A stretch of 64,000 nt of DNA from Acholoe squamosa (Eukaryota > Annelida > Polychaeta > Phyllodocida > Polynoidae). The notes beneath the pieces were generated by a model. That model saw nothing but the letters and a program-made list of their open reading frames with translations. It did no database searches and was not told the DNA's origin. The DNA is taken from positions 32,758,613 to 32,822,612 of the forward strand of contig OX439038.1 of assembly GCA_949317995.1 (NCBI GenBank). Direction: 5' to 3'. This document shows, in pieces, positions 12,718 through 24,270 of the stretch; the first letter of the stretch is position 1; every line of letters starts with the position of its first letter. A program made the position numbers and the translations under genes.

Positions 12718-15061
12718 AAAAGACTTTGCTGAAATCGAAATTCCATGTGAAAAAAAACAACATTTAGGGGGTGTCACCAGCCCCCCAGTGGAATAGGTGC
12801 GTTTAGTTCCATCACATGCTATCACGTGTCAAACAAACCAATCATGTACAGTCCTATTGTTTTCAGTTGACAGTTGCAATGATAAAGGAAACATACACGT
12901 TTAAAGGGTAGTGTAAAGTTCTTACTCGTTTTGTTTGTAATACGATCAGTGTTTCAAAATATAATCCTACATTCTTCGTTTTTGTTGATCACTTCCAAAG
13001 AAACCTATTTATTCCCAAGTATATTTGATAACTTTTTTACTTTGATTTCAATTTGGGTTTCTTTACTACTTAAATGTCTGTTACAATATATTTTCCCTAT
13101 TCCAGTTGATTAACTACTTTTATGGCACAGTACCAGCGGACTGGGAGCAGTAAGGTCCTAATTTGTACAAGAAGATTGGCCTCTCATCTAAAACCCACCC
13201 AACAGAAAAACACCTCCATATCCTTATCCATTTACACCGACCGCCCCAGGCCATAAAACACACATTTAAATCTTCACCTTTTGTCACCTTTCTCCCATTC
13301 CTTTAACTGGCTTTCTCCTGGTTTCCACCACTCGGTATGAGACCTTTCCGCCACATGAAGCAGAGTCAACCTTATCGGCTGTCTTTTTAACCTGACTACT
13401 TCCAACCACTGAGGGTGTAATGTGGACTCAGTACAGAGGTGCCAACCTCTTTCACTCCACAGCATGAACTACACAATAGACGATCACATGTATCTCTAAA
13501 ACCTAAATGTTATACATGTACATGTTGTTCATCTAGGGGCAGTGATTTAGGTACTAGAGCCTCTCAGGTTGAGGCTTGAGTCTGGTAGAGATCCAGTTCC
13601 CACGGTTCCCCTCCCCTAGTCTACATGTCATCTACACACCTGCCTCGTCCCACCCACACGTAGTGTCTCCTGCACACATATTCCGACCAAGCGGGATACA
13701 CTATTGACCAATGAGAAAATTCCTTTCATTCGGTGCTGACTTTTTAGGGTGCATTATGTAACACCTGGTACCCGTCAGCTCGCTGTTATCAGTCCTTATC
13801 TCGCAAGGTATCAGCTTCATCAGGGGGTCGGCCCACTCAGGAACACGCTAAGGCCATAATAATAGCCCAGGCATCATGGCATGTCAATACTGCTTAGTGA
13901 CTTCATGCATGTTTTCCACCAAAAACTGGTAGTGAGATTGACGTGTTTCTTACAAGATGTCTCAACTGACACAGTGTACTGGCCTGAATGCGATGTATGA
14001 TCACAATGACACATGCAAACCTTTTAAGTTTTTTAATTATACATGTAATGGACCTTGTGATCATCGTGGATTCTTTAATCTGATGAAAGCTCCATAGACC
14101 CCACAAATTATCATCATTTAACTGGAAAAAAAGAAGAAAATGTTTTGTAGACGTAGAGCAGTCAGGATTCCCTGGTCTGACGCTCTCCCCCTCCTCTATT
14201 TATTCCATCGCTGTTTTCTGGTCCATTACTGGGCCGGGTCATAAAACGTCCCAGGAGGAAGTCTTTTGTCTGATTACCGAGATCAAATAACACCAAAAGT
14301 AAAACTGCCATTTAATTCGATTTTACAGTTAAGACGCATGCAAACCTTTGATCAGTCTGCATGGCTCCGATATTGCCTTTTCACATGATGGCTGTAAATA
14401 AGTTTTGGTGTAAACACACGACCCTATTGGGTAGAGTGGTATCATTTTAGGGCAACTACCTGAATGTAAAGGCCACCAGAATATCATGACACAGTGCATA
14501 GTGAGAGCTATTGGGAGTAGCTGATGACGGGGTGCTGACTCACTAAACACTACAATACAAATGCTCACTGATCACCTCCTGATCTCATCTGCACTGCCGT
14601 ACAGTGTCAGCTAGTGCATGTGGTCGTATCAAACTATGGGTATAGGGTATGCATGATGGGATGGGCAGCAACAAAGGAAACTTTAGTTGTATGGTTGGGG
14701 ATAGTTGTCAGGAAGATGTGCGAAACTGTAGTGCACACACATGCATAGTAAGGTAAATAAAATCACCAGTATATGCAATAGAAGATGGGTGTGGAGGGCA
14801 CGGTCCAAAATCTTACACAGGCCAATTTGGCCGGTAGTGAAGGCCACTACACAAGACATTTTTTTCGATACACCAGCCAATGTTATAATAATTTGTAGTA
14901 TGTATGGTTAGAACTGGGCACTCTAAAAAATACTGTTGCAGTTGATTAAGGAAATGGAATCAGACAATCAATTCTTTAACAGTTTAATGAGTATGGGTTT
15001 TATGTTTGTAGAATAAGGGAAAAGTCAACACCAGTCAAAATGGCCTCTGTTGAAATGGCCT

Positions 15062-15101
15062 ACACCGGACATTTTTGACTTACGCCCAAAATGTCCGGTG
15101 T
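15062..15101. repeat. Perfect 14-bp hairpin
   Basis: ACACCGGACATTTT (15062-15075) and AAAATGTCCGGTGT (15088-15101) with a 12-base loop. The nearby text (AATGGCCT twice) suggests that the hairpin is the core of a small degraded element. Confidence 0.7.
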
Positions 15102-15114
15102 GGCAGGTGTACTT

Positions 15115-15420
15115 CGCGGACACTGGGAGGGTCGATGAATACCCTGACACCTTTGCCCAACACATCTAGACATATCAAGGTAAACTATAGTACCTTATTA
15201 AACAGTACATGGTGGGGATGTGGAAGATGGGTGCAGGGATAGCTTGACACCATCCTGTAACAAACCTAGACACATAAAGGCAAACTATAGTGGATTATAG
15301 TACCTCGGTATAATAGCTGCGGTATAGTATACATTAAAAGAGAACAGTCTATATCAAAGGGATGTGGAGGGACACCTTGACACCATCCTCTAACACAACT
15401 GGACACATCAAGGTGTGCCT
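15115..15420 (+). repeat. Degenerate tandem repeat, about three ~110-130-bp units
   Basis: The sequence of words TTGACACC(A)TC, then AACA..., then (A/G)GACACATAAAGG or a variant, then CAAACTATAG recurs near 15140, 15250 and 15380 with substantial divergence. Confidence 0.5.
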
Positions 15421-16777
15421 CCTACTTACTACCCAGGTGTGTGCGTGTCTCACCTGACCCCTAGTCACCTGCCGCCACAGGTGAACTTCAAAGCTACCCG
15501 CTCAGTCACCTCTCACCCCCTCATATGCCCCAGTGAACAGTTCCTACCTTTAATACCCACTTCAGAACTCATCCTATACTCTCTCATAAAGATGGGTCTT
15601 GTCACTTGTTGAATATATACAAAGTCGTGTGTTCCTATTTCCTCATCATTTTCGAAACACTTCCAGTACGTATTCACCATTTATAAATATATCTATGATA
15701 TCATATGACAGGTCCTCCTTTAGTTCCCACTAAATAGTAAATCGTGGGGTTCAATTATCTTTATTCCTATTATCTAGAAATATTTTTACCCCGTTCTTTG
15801 ATATAAGAACCGTGGTTTCCTGTCCTTTTTCTAAGTGAAAAGGAGCAGTATTTATTATTCACTTATTGAATAGGGAGCGGATGGAGCCGGGGTGGAGCAG
15901 GGCATATGTCATGGAGGGTGAGGTATATATGTATACTAGTAGTGGCTGACAGCGTTTCATGTCGGCTAAATATACCATAAAGAGGGACAAATAGGACGGG
16001 GGCATGGTGGGAGTGGAGTTGTCCTTCTGAACAGACAAAGACCAAGCTAGGGTAATGACTTTACCACTGACTGCCCCCATTTATACACTCTTTACGTACA
16101 CTCACCTGCCCTAAACTTGGTCCTTGGTGGTTGTGTGTGTGGTGGCGATATAGGACCCTGGAGATAGTAATGTTAGTAAGTGCAAGATGAATTGATAACT
16201 TGAACCTGTAATGTTAGTCTTTGAGTCACTTCGTCACGTCATATTATTATCATCATTTTTACACAAATCCCCATGCTTCGTTTTTGGCACTTACTTCTCG
16301 ATCCAAATTTTACTTGCAGTTGCCTTTAGTGTAGATCATTTGCTGAACAATGACGACGAACAGTGGAATAAAAGTTGATAGGGGCGTTTCCTGATACCTC
16401 TTTTCAGTGCATGTCTTGTATCGCTAAATGTCAAGGTGTTTGAATCTATGGTGTGGCTGAAAGTTGCACTTCCGGCCATAGCTTGTCATGGACACTAGGA
16501 GAGACCTGAGTGAATCCAGATACAACATTCAGCCAACACCTTGTACTTTAGCACGCAGAAATGAAACATAAAACCTTCACGTCAATAAAATACCGACTTC
16601 AATGGTGTACACTAGACATTCTCGTCTCAAATAAACATGTTTTTTTCTTCCCGTGTGGACCACAGCCCTTTCAGGAACACAGAGAAGTTTTTGTTCCCCC
16701 CTTGCACCCTATCCCACTTTGGGCTTTCTCCTCGCTTCTTTAACAATCTTTTTTTCCTGGTTTTCCTTGCTATTAAA

Positions 16778-17032
16778 TGGGTGTGGACCACTAAATTTGA
16801 CATGGTGACATGGCCATTTATTAAAATCGACATGTGACATGGGCCTTAGTAACATGAAGCAAAAAATTAGTGACATGAGTGACATTGTTGTTTTCTTAAA
16901 TTTGACATGGGACATGGTAGGCTCTTAGAGGTGACATGGGACATGAGGATTTAAGTGACATGTGACATGACCATTTCTTAAAATCGACATGTGACATGGG
17001 GGACCCCCCCCCCCCCCACCGATCCACACCTC
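16778..17032. mobile_element. GACATG-word MITE, copy 1, 255 bp, 8-bp target duplication
   Basis: Flanked by CTATTAAA at 16770-16777 and again at 17033-17040. The element starts TGGGTGTGGACC and ends GATCCACACCTC, giving short inverted termini. The interior repeats the words GACATGGTGACATGG, GACATGTGACATG and GACATGGGACATGG, with ATTTCTTAAAATC-type linkers and a C-run near the right end. An 8-bp duplication suggests a hAT-superfamily mobiliser. No coding capacity. Confidence 0.8.
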
Positions 17033-18594
17033 CTATTAAATGTTGACTAGAGTGGTGAATTGTTAGATCTGCAGTCACGGGGCTGTTATTAGGGAGGTTT
17101 AGCAGCTCTGACGTACGTCACTCAAATCTTGTTTTACGTAGCAGTGCTGTACGTATGCTGTGCGTCTGCGTTATATTACCTACGTGGTGGTTGCTAAACC
17201 TGTCTATTTGCAGTTCTTATTTACGTGATCAGAGTCCCCATTTTCGTTAACTTTTACGCAGAAACCATTTCATATGGAGACACATTTTCGGTAATAAATA
17301 AGAGACTAGATTTTTTTTCAGATTGTGCCTTATGGTGCTTAATCCGTGTAGTGGTAATCTTATACGTAAAATTCCACATTAGCGTGGAGGTACACAATGG
17401 ACAATAATGCTAGGTTTAGTGCCTACAGTTGACACCAATGTCCATTGTGGCGGCCCTATTAAGGTGAATAACAAAGTGCTGATTTGTCATCTTATTGTGT
17501 GCTGTACCTTGAAATGTGTTACCGCATGTAGTCCCCAGAACTTTCTTCTACGTCTTCAAGTTCAAAAGTGTTCAGTAATCTTTTAATTCAATGCTTTCCT
17601 CTACAATGCTCTACGCCCCTATCGTCCGACAGACATACAACCCCGTTGGGAGGGGTTCATCCTTCTCCCAAATATAAGCAGCTTATTAACCCTCCTACAG
17701 ACACAATGATACAAGCCCATAGCAGCAGTAAGTACATGGCTAATGGAAACACTGACTGTATTGTACAGAGGTATATAGTGGGTATACCTAGGTTTAGGTG
17801 GGAGATGGGGAGGGGATACCTGTTCAGTCCATGTCTACAAACACAATAGGGTCATTAGTGACAATAGATGATAATCACCGGTTGCTGCTGCCCCTAGGGT
17901 TAACGGCCACCGCTCACTGACTTCCCCTTGACCCATTAGGGGAAATATACCAAAGTGTGTGGGAGAGAACAGGTTGGATTCCACCACCACCCCCACCCCC
18001 CACACACAAAGTGACACTGTATAATTGTATGTGTATCTCACTCTTCTTAATTGTCAATTCCACTGCCAAGGTCTTAAGAGGGATACGCTGCAGAAAGTGG
18101 TTTCCTAACCCCACATATGATATCTATTTACACAGTGTATTAGGTGCATTTTGCACAAAATTCACACATGTTGTTGCATAGGTTCATATGATACCAGTCC
18201 ACTCTGATCACGACGGCCATCTTCTGAGGTACTAAGGTCCATTGAGTCCACAGCATGGTTTCACTGTACCAGAGGTATTTCATTTTTTTTTATCTAGATT
18301 ATGAAAGATGAGAACTCCATAAGGACCAGATATTCTATCCTGTACCCATAAGGAGTAGCCTCTGCTTCCTAACCCATGACAGCTGTTAGTGGGTGTGTGT
18401 GATGTGTGTAAGGTGAGGGGATGACAGGTGATGGTTTGTGAGACCATCTGTGATCTACTGCACCTCGACATGACAACACCCATAGGGGGCAAACTATACA
18501 CTACACAAATAACTGTACATTAGAGACCTAACATGCAGTGAGTGTGGGGAGTTGTCAGAATTTAGTGAACTAGGTCACCATGCGTGCTCAGCTG

Positions 18595-18668
18595 GTCTCT
18601 GTGGCGCAATCGGCTAGCGCGTTAGACTGTTAATCTAAAGGTTGGTGGTTCGAGCCCACCCAGGGACG
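18595..18668 (+). tRNA. tRNA-Asn (anticodon GTT), 74 nt, antisense within the GSE1 intron
   Basis: A full cloverleaf can be drawn. The acceptor stem GTCTCTG pairs with CAGGGAC (one G-T pair) and the discriminator is G at 18668. The D stem is GCGC/GCGC. The anticodon stem TTAGA/TCTAA has loop CTGTTAA, with GTT at 18629-18631. The T stem GGTGG/CCACC has loop TTCGAGC. The A box (TGGCGCAATCGG, 18602-18613) and B box (GGTTCGAGCC, 18647-18656) match Pol III consensus. A TTTT terminator follows at 18673-18676. No CCA is encoded and there is no intron, as in animal nuclear tRNA-Asn genes. It delivers asparagine at AAU/AAC codons in cytosolic translation. All arms are intact, so it looks functional rather than a SINE fossil. 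Its strand is opposite to GSE1. Confidence 0.96.
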
Positions 18669-18784
18669 TTAGTTTTGTTCTCGTTGTCCATGGTCATGCC
18701 CTACATGACGTTGAGAAAGGGGGCAAGCAACACCCTGGTCCCTGCACTCACTGAACAAAATGACACCATGCTCGTTACAGGTTT

Positions 18785-18950
18785 CAAAATTTCTCTAAAA
18801 AGGCCCCATTTTTCCTTGAAAATGCTGACATCTTTACAAATTTACCCCTTTTCCTCAAAATGGACCCTTAAATTTGCATAAAAATAGAGGGTGCGCCACC
18901 TCCTTTAGGGCCGCGCCCCTCCTTTTTCAGATCCTGGATCTGCCACTGAC
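18785..18950. mobile_element. Right end of a hAT-like element
   Basis: The segment ends ...CAGATCCTGGATCTGCCACTG. Its complement starts CAGTGGC and continues with a GATCCAGGAT word, a common hAT terminal sequence. The preceding GGGTGCGCCACCTCCTTTAGG and A/C-rich interior are typical of such elements. I do not see a matching left end, so this is probably a truncated copy. Confidence 0.4.
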
Positions 18951-19726
18951 TAGTGTCATGTTACTTATTGTGAGTGGCCAATCCTAGGTGTAAACATCTC
19001 TATGGGTATGTATTTCAATGGTGAGGTACTCTTCTGCAACAACAAATACAGACTAACAGGGACCTGAAGTAGGGACTTTTGCACTAGCAGGGACCTGGAG
19101 AAGAGCTAACTTGGTAGGCCTACTGAATGCCCTGAATGACTCACCTGGACAGTCTCAGGGATGGGAATGGGGGAGGTGTCACCTGCCTCTGTCCCACTAA
19201 TGTCATGTATACACACCTGTGTATTGATCACAGGGAGTGGGGTGGGGATCAGTCTCGTCCGGTCGGGATTCTAGGGAATACCCTTTCTCGTGTTTGGGGA
19301 TTGTAGGTATTACTACGCACAGTACCCGCCTACATTGGGGGGCACTGAGCTTCAATTTGGGTACCAACTGTGGTACTGACCCCGCGGAGTGGTGGCTGTC
19401 GACACGTCAAAGGGGAGAAAAAGGGGGGCTGTAAGCGGAATTATATCCTGAGATTAGGGGGCTGTTAATACTTTCTATGACTTGCATGGAAAGGAAGTAA
19501 CTTGAATATTCCATGCAATCACTCCAGGGCTGTGAAATTCAAGAGTTTTATTGTCAAAGAACTGTGATTCACATGAAGAAGTGCCTCAAAAAGGGGGCTG
19601 TTAAACAGACCTCTTCAAAAAAAAGGGGGTGGGGCTGTAGAAAGTGAGCTGTATTCAAGGGGCTGTGATTTGGCAAAAGAAGGGGGGCTGTAGTTTTGCA
19701 GTTGGTACCAACTATCCCTCCCTAAC

Positions 19727-20070
19727 CAGAGGCGTATAGGAAGCAAATCTTCATTGGGGGGGGGGGCCCACCCCAGCCACCATAAATTGTCGGCTTGAGC
19801 GCGCTGGTGTTGATGCATCACTGTATTGGATTTATATAAAAGAATACTCCTTGATGACTTATCTTGAAACAAGTCTACCATTTCCCTTATCTTAATTACA
19901 TATTTGTCCAATTTGAGTGCTGAGCTGTGGGAATCTTGTACATTTTATAGGGGGGCTTCACTCTTTTTTTTTTTTTGGGGGGGGGGGGGCAGACATATTC
20001 AGGCCCCACCTCCTCTGTGATTGGGGGGGCTCGGGCCCCCTGCCCCCCCCCCCCTTTTCCTTCGCCCCTG
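19727..20070. mobile_element. MITE with CAGRGGCGTA-GGAAGC termini, long copy
   Basis: Left end CAGAGGCGTATAGGAAGC. The right end reverse-complemented is CAGGGGCGAAGGAAAAGG. CTAAC lies directly outside both ends. The interior contains long G-, T- and C-runs. A shorter relative is at 20474-20620. Confidence 0.6.
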
Positions 20071-20473
20071 CTAACGCAAGAATAATCTTGTTTCCAAAGC
20101 AAGCAACAGTCATGTGAATTGTGAAACAGTAACAACCCATCAAAGTGGCAGTCAAGAATAGTAATGTCGCCTGTGATAAAGCTATCAATGGACAAATACA
20201 CGGTGTCACTTATCAATGACTAAGAACAATGATATCCCACTGACACACTAGTCTCTCAGTCCTTTGTGTATCAGTCACATTTTAGACTGATGTACAGAAA
20301 CTCCTAACCATGCGGGCCTGCTGCATTGTCCTTCATCATAGAGGATAAATTATGGATATAGCCGGTAGAATTTGATAAACAACAGTGCGATTCCAGATAT
20401 CGATTCCCTGAATCACTAGCAAAGTTGTCACATAGTTTTGGGAGAGGATTCCAGAGAGAACAAAGGTAGCAGT

Positions 20474-20620
20474 CAGGGGCGTAGGAAGCAAATTTTTATT
20501 GGGCGGGGGGCAGGGGTCTCGGTTGGGGGGGCCGCTATATTTCTATATAGGCTTATATAGGGAACCTCTTCATTATTGGGGGGCCCAGGCCCCCCTGTTC
20601 CCCCTTTTCCTACGTCCCTG
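20474..20620. mobile_element. MITE with CAGGGGCGTAGGAA termini, short copy, 147 bp
   Basis: Left end CAGGGGCGTAGGAAGC; right end reverse-complemented CAGGGACGTAGGAAAAGG. G-runs and C-runs next to the ends resemble 19727-20070. No clean target duplication is visible. Confidence 0.62.
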
Positions 20621-23569
20621 TAGCTTCTTGGGAAAATTACCTGTCAATAGCCTCTATATTTGACTCTAATGTTCAATAATATCAGTGACGTGGGATGGAG
20701 GAGGTGATCGGGGGAGGAGACTAGGTAGTGGGAGTTAGGAAGAGAAGGAGTAAGGTAGCGTCAGCATGTCGGCCTGCATGTGATGGTGAAAGGATGTGAC
20801 AATTGGTGTATAAATACCCACCAACCATGGCTAATCGCCACCGCCATCAATTACATTCACCACAAATAGAAATAGCGTCAAAAAGCACTTGGCATCCAGC
20901 TCCAACCATGGTGGCACTATTATTACATCCAGTCCATCTCCTCATTAGCCCTTACTCTGGTCATTAACACATTCCCCCTGCCTACGTGCCTACAGCCGCC
21001 GTCTATCCTCTGGGCATTAATTTCTTCTCTTCCTCCTCCTCCTCCTCTTTTTTTTTTTTTTTTTTTTTTTGGATGAAACATCCTTTTGATAAAAAGCCGG
21101 TCGAGCTACAGAATTTCATAACAAAGCTCATTTTTTGCCAATAAACATGACGGGAATACTGACCTATTTAAAGAGGAAAGAGAAAAAATGGCATCAGCTG
21201 GTTAGCTCCAGTGACCCAATCGGTCAATCTCAGTAAAGGACCAAAAATACGTCAAACAAGGATTTTGCTGTGATTGCACTTACTGAGCTAGCATACAAGG
21301 ATATATATTTTTAAATTGGTAATTTAAACTCACAGGCTTTTGCTTCTTTTTATTCCTCACTTTAGTCTCGCTAAACCACGTAGAAATAACGCCTCAGAAA
21401 TTGACCGATACCTGGGGTAATTTGTGGTAAATTTGGGAACCACTGAGAAACAAAAATTTCCATCCACGGGAGGGTTGGGTGGGGTTGTATGAGTTCTCTG
21501 CCTCTGCGGTTTAGGGTGTCATGGTTGCATGGCTTCTGGTGCATTCTGCGTCACATATACGTAATATCAAAACAAATTCAACAAATATCACTTTTAATGT
21601 ATTTAAGACCATTGGCTCTAAGATCTAGAGACGGTGATTTGTCACTGTTACATTTTTTTATGATACATGCAAGGTTTTGTAGTCTACTGACTCCTGAAAC
21701 TACCTCTCCAATACCTGGCGTGTGCTGCCATGTGTTACCACCTGGACCCCCCCCCCCCCCACACACACATGAACTATGACCCAGGTTTGTGTGAGTTTGT
21801 AAATAAGTGACCCTGGTTGTGGCTGAGGCAGGCAAGTAAGGCACAGGTGATTACACACCCAGGGTCTATACCTAAATCCATACCACATATAATCTTAAAA
21901 TGTTTAAACTGGCTTTGGGATACTGCACTACCTACATCTGCATGAACTAGAAAGGCTGACGACTGATTTGAGAAGAGAGCCAACTGTGCATTCCTAAATG
22001 TCTATTTGACATGAGTTCCCAGGGTAAGGTGCATCATTTAGGGGCTAGCCCAGGTGAGTGTCTAATTTAGTGATGAGTTTCCAGTCAAGCCAGTTAACAA
22101 AACAGGGAGACCACCTTTCTTCGTAATGTGTGAATAAACTATTTCAAAACCCAACTCAACTCAATTGGCAGAATTTAATTGATATTTTGGAAGTTTACAT
22201 TAAGTGTGTATGCTAATCATTTCCCAATGTGAGACATCTAAGTAGATTGTAGTACAATTCAGTACACTCTTTAACTGTATAACTACACACGTTGGAGTGG
22301 CAGGTGTTACAACAGGATATCACCCTTGACCTACGTACACACAAAGCAAGCAGTAACCTGATAAGAGAAATGTAAGCCTCGCCTGCCATCGTATCCTTTA
22401 CATCTTGTACTCATCTACCTTCTCCCTGTGTATCATGTCCCACTCTCTTCCTGGAATAAGGTGTACATCATTTAACAAAGCTGTGTGCTAGTGAACACTA
22501 GAATGATTTAAAAAGGTCTCCTCTTAATATTCACAAAGTCATACCTAAAAAGATCCTGCTCCTTCACCTGCATCAGACCCTACAGAGATGGCCTGAATAC
22601 TCCTGCTAGAAATAGTTTTAAACTACTTTGATGCTATTACTGACCCTCACTTTTATATCCTGGAGTGGAGCTAAAATACTACAAGTATTGATTTTCACTA
22701 CAAATTGCACTTTCATTGAATACTCAGATGAAAAGGAGTGGTCCAATATCTCGTCTACTGTGTCCACATCGTATCGGCCACATCATCTATAGAGCCCTAC
22801 TGTCGGTCTGTGCCGTTGACTACATATCAGTTTGTTATTATTGCAATCCAGTATTGATAACAGACTATGATAAGGTCATAATAACCGCCGAGTTCAACAA
22901 GATACAAGGACAAACATGCCCACCATCATATCTCCACTATCAGTACTTTTACACTTTGTAACTGCCGAACATGACCTGGCCTGCCACCTTGGGAGGAAAT
23001 ACCACTAGAGACATCTGGTTGCCCTTTTTAATGATTGCCTTGGTTCAAAACATCGAATACCACTTGAAGTCTTGGTCAGTAATGCATAAGTTCCTCTAAA
23101 TACACTGAGTAGATAATTTATCACTCTTGCGATTTATCCTTCACTAATTTAGTACAATGCATGTGGCCAGAGCATTACCCGTAATTGATTTGTGGATGTG
23201 TCGCCTCCTGAAAAAAAAACACCTACTACCCGGTAGTATACAGGAAGTTAGGTACTTGGAGATAACAAGGCACATTATAGATAAATACATGGAACATGGG
23301 ATCGCTTTGAGATGGACTAACATCTCCAGCCTGTTTTGTACAGCTTGAAGTAGCTACATGCATTTTCCCCCAGATTTATCATTTCATGTCTCATATTCCA
23401 AGAACTACATATACTATTAACGTCAAGTCTAACGGGGACTATAGTGTAAGTTGTAACTGTGAATACATGATGGGGTGGAAACTAAACCTAACCTGTATAA
23501 TACTTGTTGCTGTTCTCACCCACCCTGTGCCAAGTGTTAATTGTAAGGACTTGTGAGCTGACACATTTT
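20621..23569. other. Intron stretch with only simple sequence
   Basis: (TCC)n followed by T24 near 21030-21070, C-run plus (AC)n near 21750. Otherwise unique-looking AT-rich sequence. No coding evidence. Confidence 0.6.
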
Positions 23570-23802
23570 GGGTGTATGGACGATGTGGCCAATGGACGAT
23601 GTGGACACTGGACCATGTGGCTAAACCAAGGACGATGTGGCCAATTTTCTGGACTATGTGGCCAAAAGTGGACGATGTGGACAATCTGAGAAAATGGATG
23701 ATGTGGCCATTTTAGAGGCAGATTTACACCAACCCACATATTTTAAAATGTTGGCCACATCATCCATTGTCCACATAGTCTTTTGGCCACATCATCCACA
23801 AA
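23570..23802. repeat. GGCCACATCGTCC-word repeat, cluster 2, two opposed arms
   Basis: From 23576 to 23712 the word runs as GGACGATGTGGCCA, at least seven times with variants. From 23753 to 23800 it runs in the opposite orientation (TTGGCCACATCATCCA). The whole is a foldback with a ~40-bp spacer. The outer end GGGTGTATGGACGATGTGG resembles the inverted end of cluster 1 (GGGGGTGGATGGACGATGTGG), so these may be MITE termini. Confidence 0.7.
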
Positions 23803-23835
23803 CATTGGTCTACCAATTTAGATTAGATTTTGGTA

Positions 23836-24022
23836 GAGTGAGTGAGTGAGTAATAGATGTTTAACGCCATTTCGACAGCTAAGGTCATATTCATGGCGAG
23901 AACTACTTACACAATTTCACAGGGGAATGTGTTGGTGCCCGCGCATATGTGCACCACACACATCCTGAGGGGATAGAAAAGAGGAGAAATAGACCCTTTT
24001 AAGTGGGCTAGGGAGGCCCTAG
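23836..24022 (-). mobile_element. SINE-like repeat with (TCAC)n tail, copy 2
   Basis: Minus-strand copy of 12519-12717 with a shorter (GTGA)n tail at 23836-23851. It is separated from a GGCCACATCATCC cluster by ~35 bp. Small internal differences are ACCAACAC for ATTACAC and a missing AT in the CACATATG word. Confidence 0.65.
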
Positions 24023-24177
24023 GTTTTGGTAGAATATGGGGAAAAAAATGCATACATATGGGCCAGTTAAAAAAAAACACAAAAAAAAACAAAACAAAAA
24101 ACTGTCAGGGTAGGTAAATGGGTTCGTTATAGAACCCTTGGGGACCTATATTCTTATGGTAGATAGCCTTACAAAAC

Positions 24178-24270
24178 ATTGGCCACATCGTCCACCCTGT
24201 TTGGCCACATCATCCACAACTTTGTCCGCATTGTCTTGTCCACATCGTCTTGTGGCCACATCGTCTACAA
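24178..24270 (+). repeat. GGCCACATCGTCC-word repeat, cluster 3
   Basis: Five degenerate words (TTGGCCACATCGTCCACC, TTTGGCCACATCATCCAC, TGTCCACATCGTC, TGTGGCCACATCGTC and a TTGTCCGCATTGTC variant) lie in direct order, about 400 bp from cluster 2. Confidence 0.6.
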
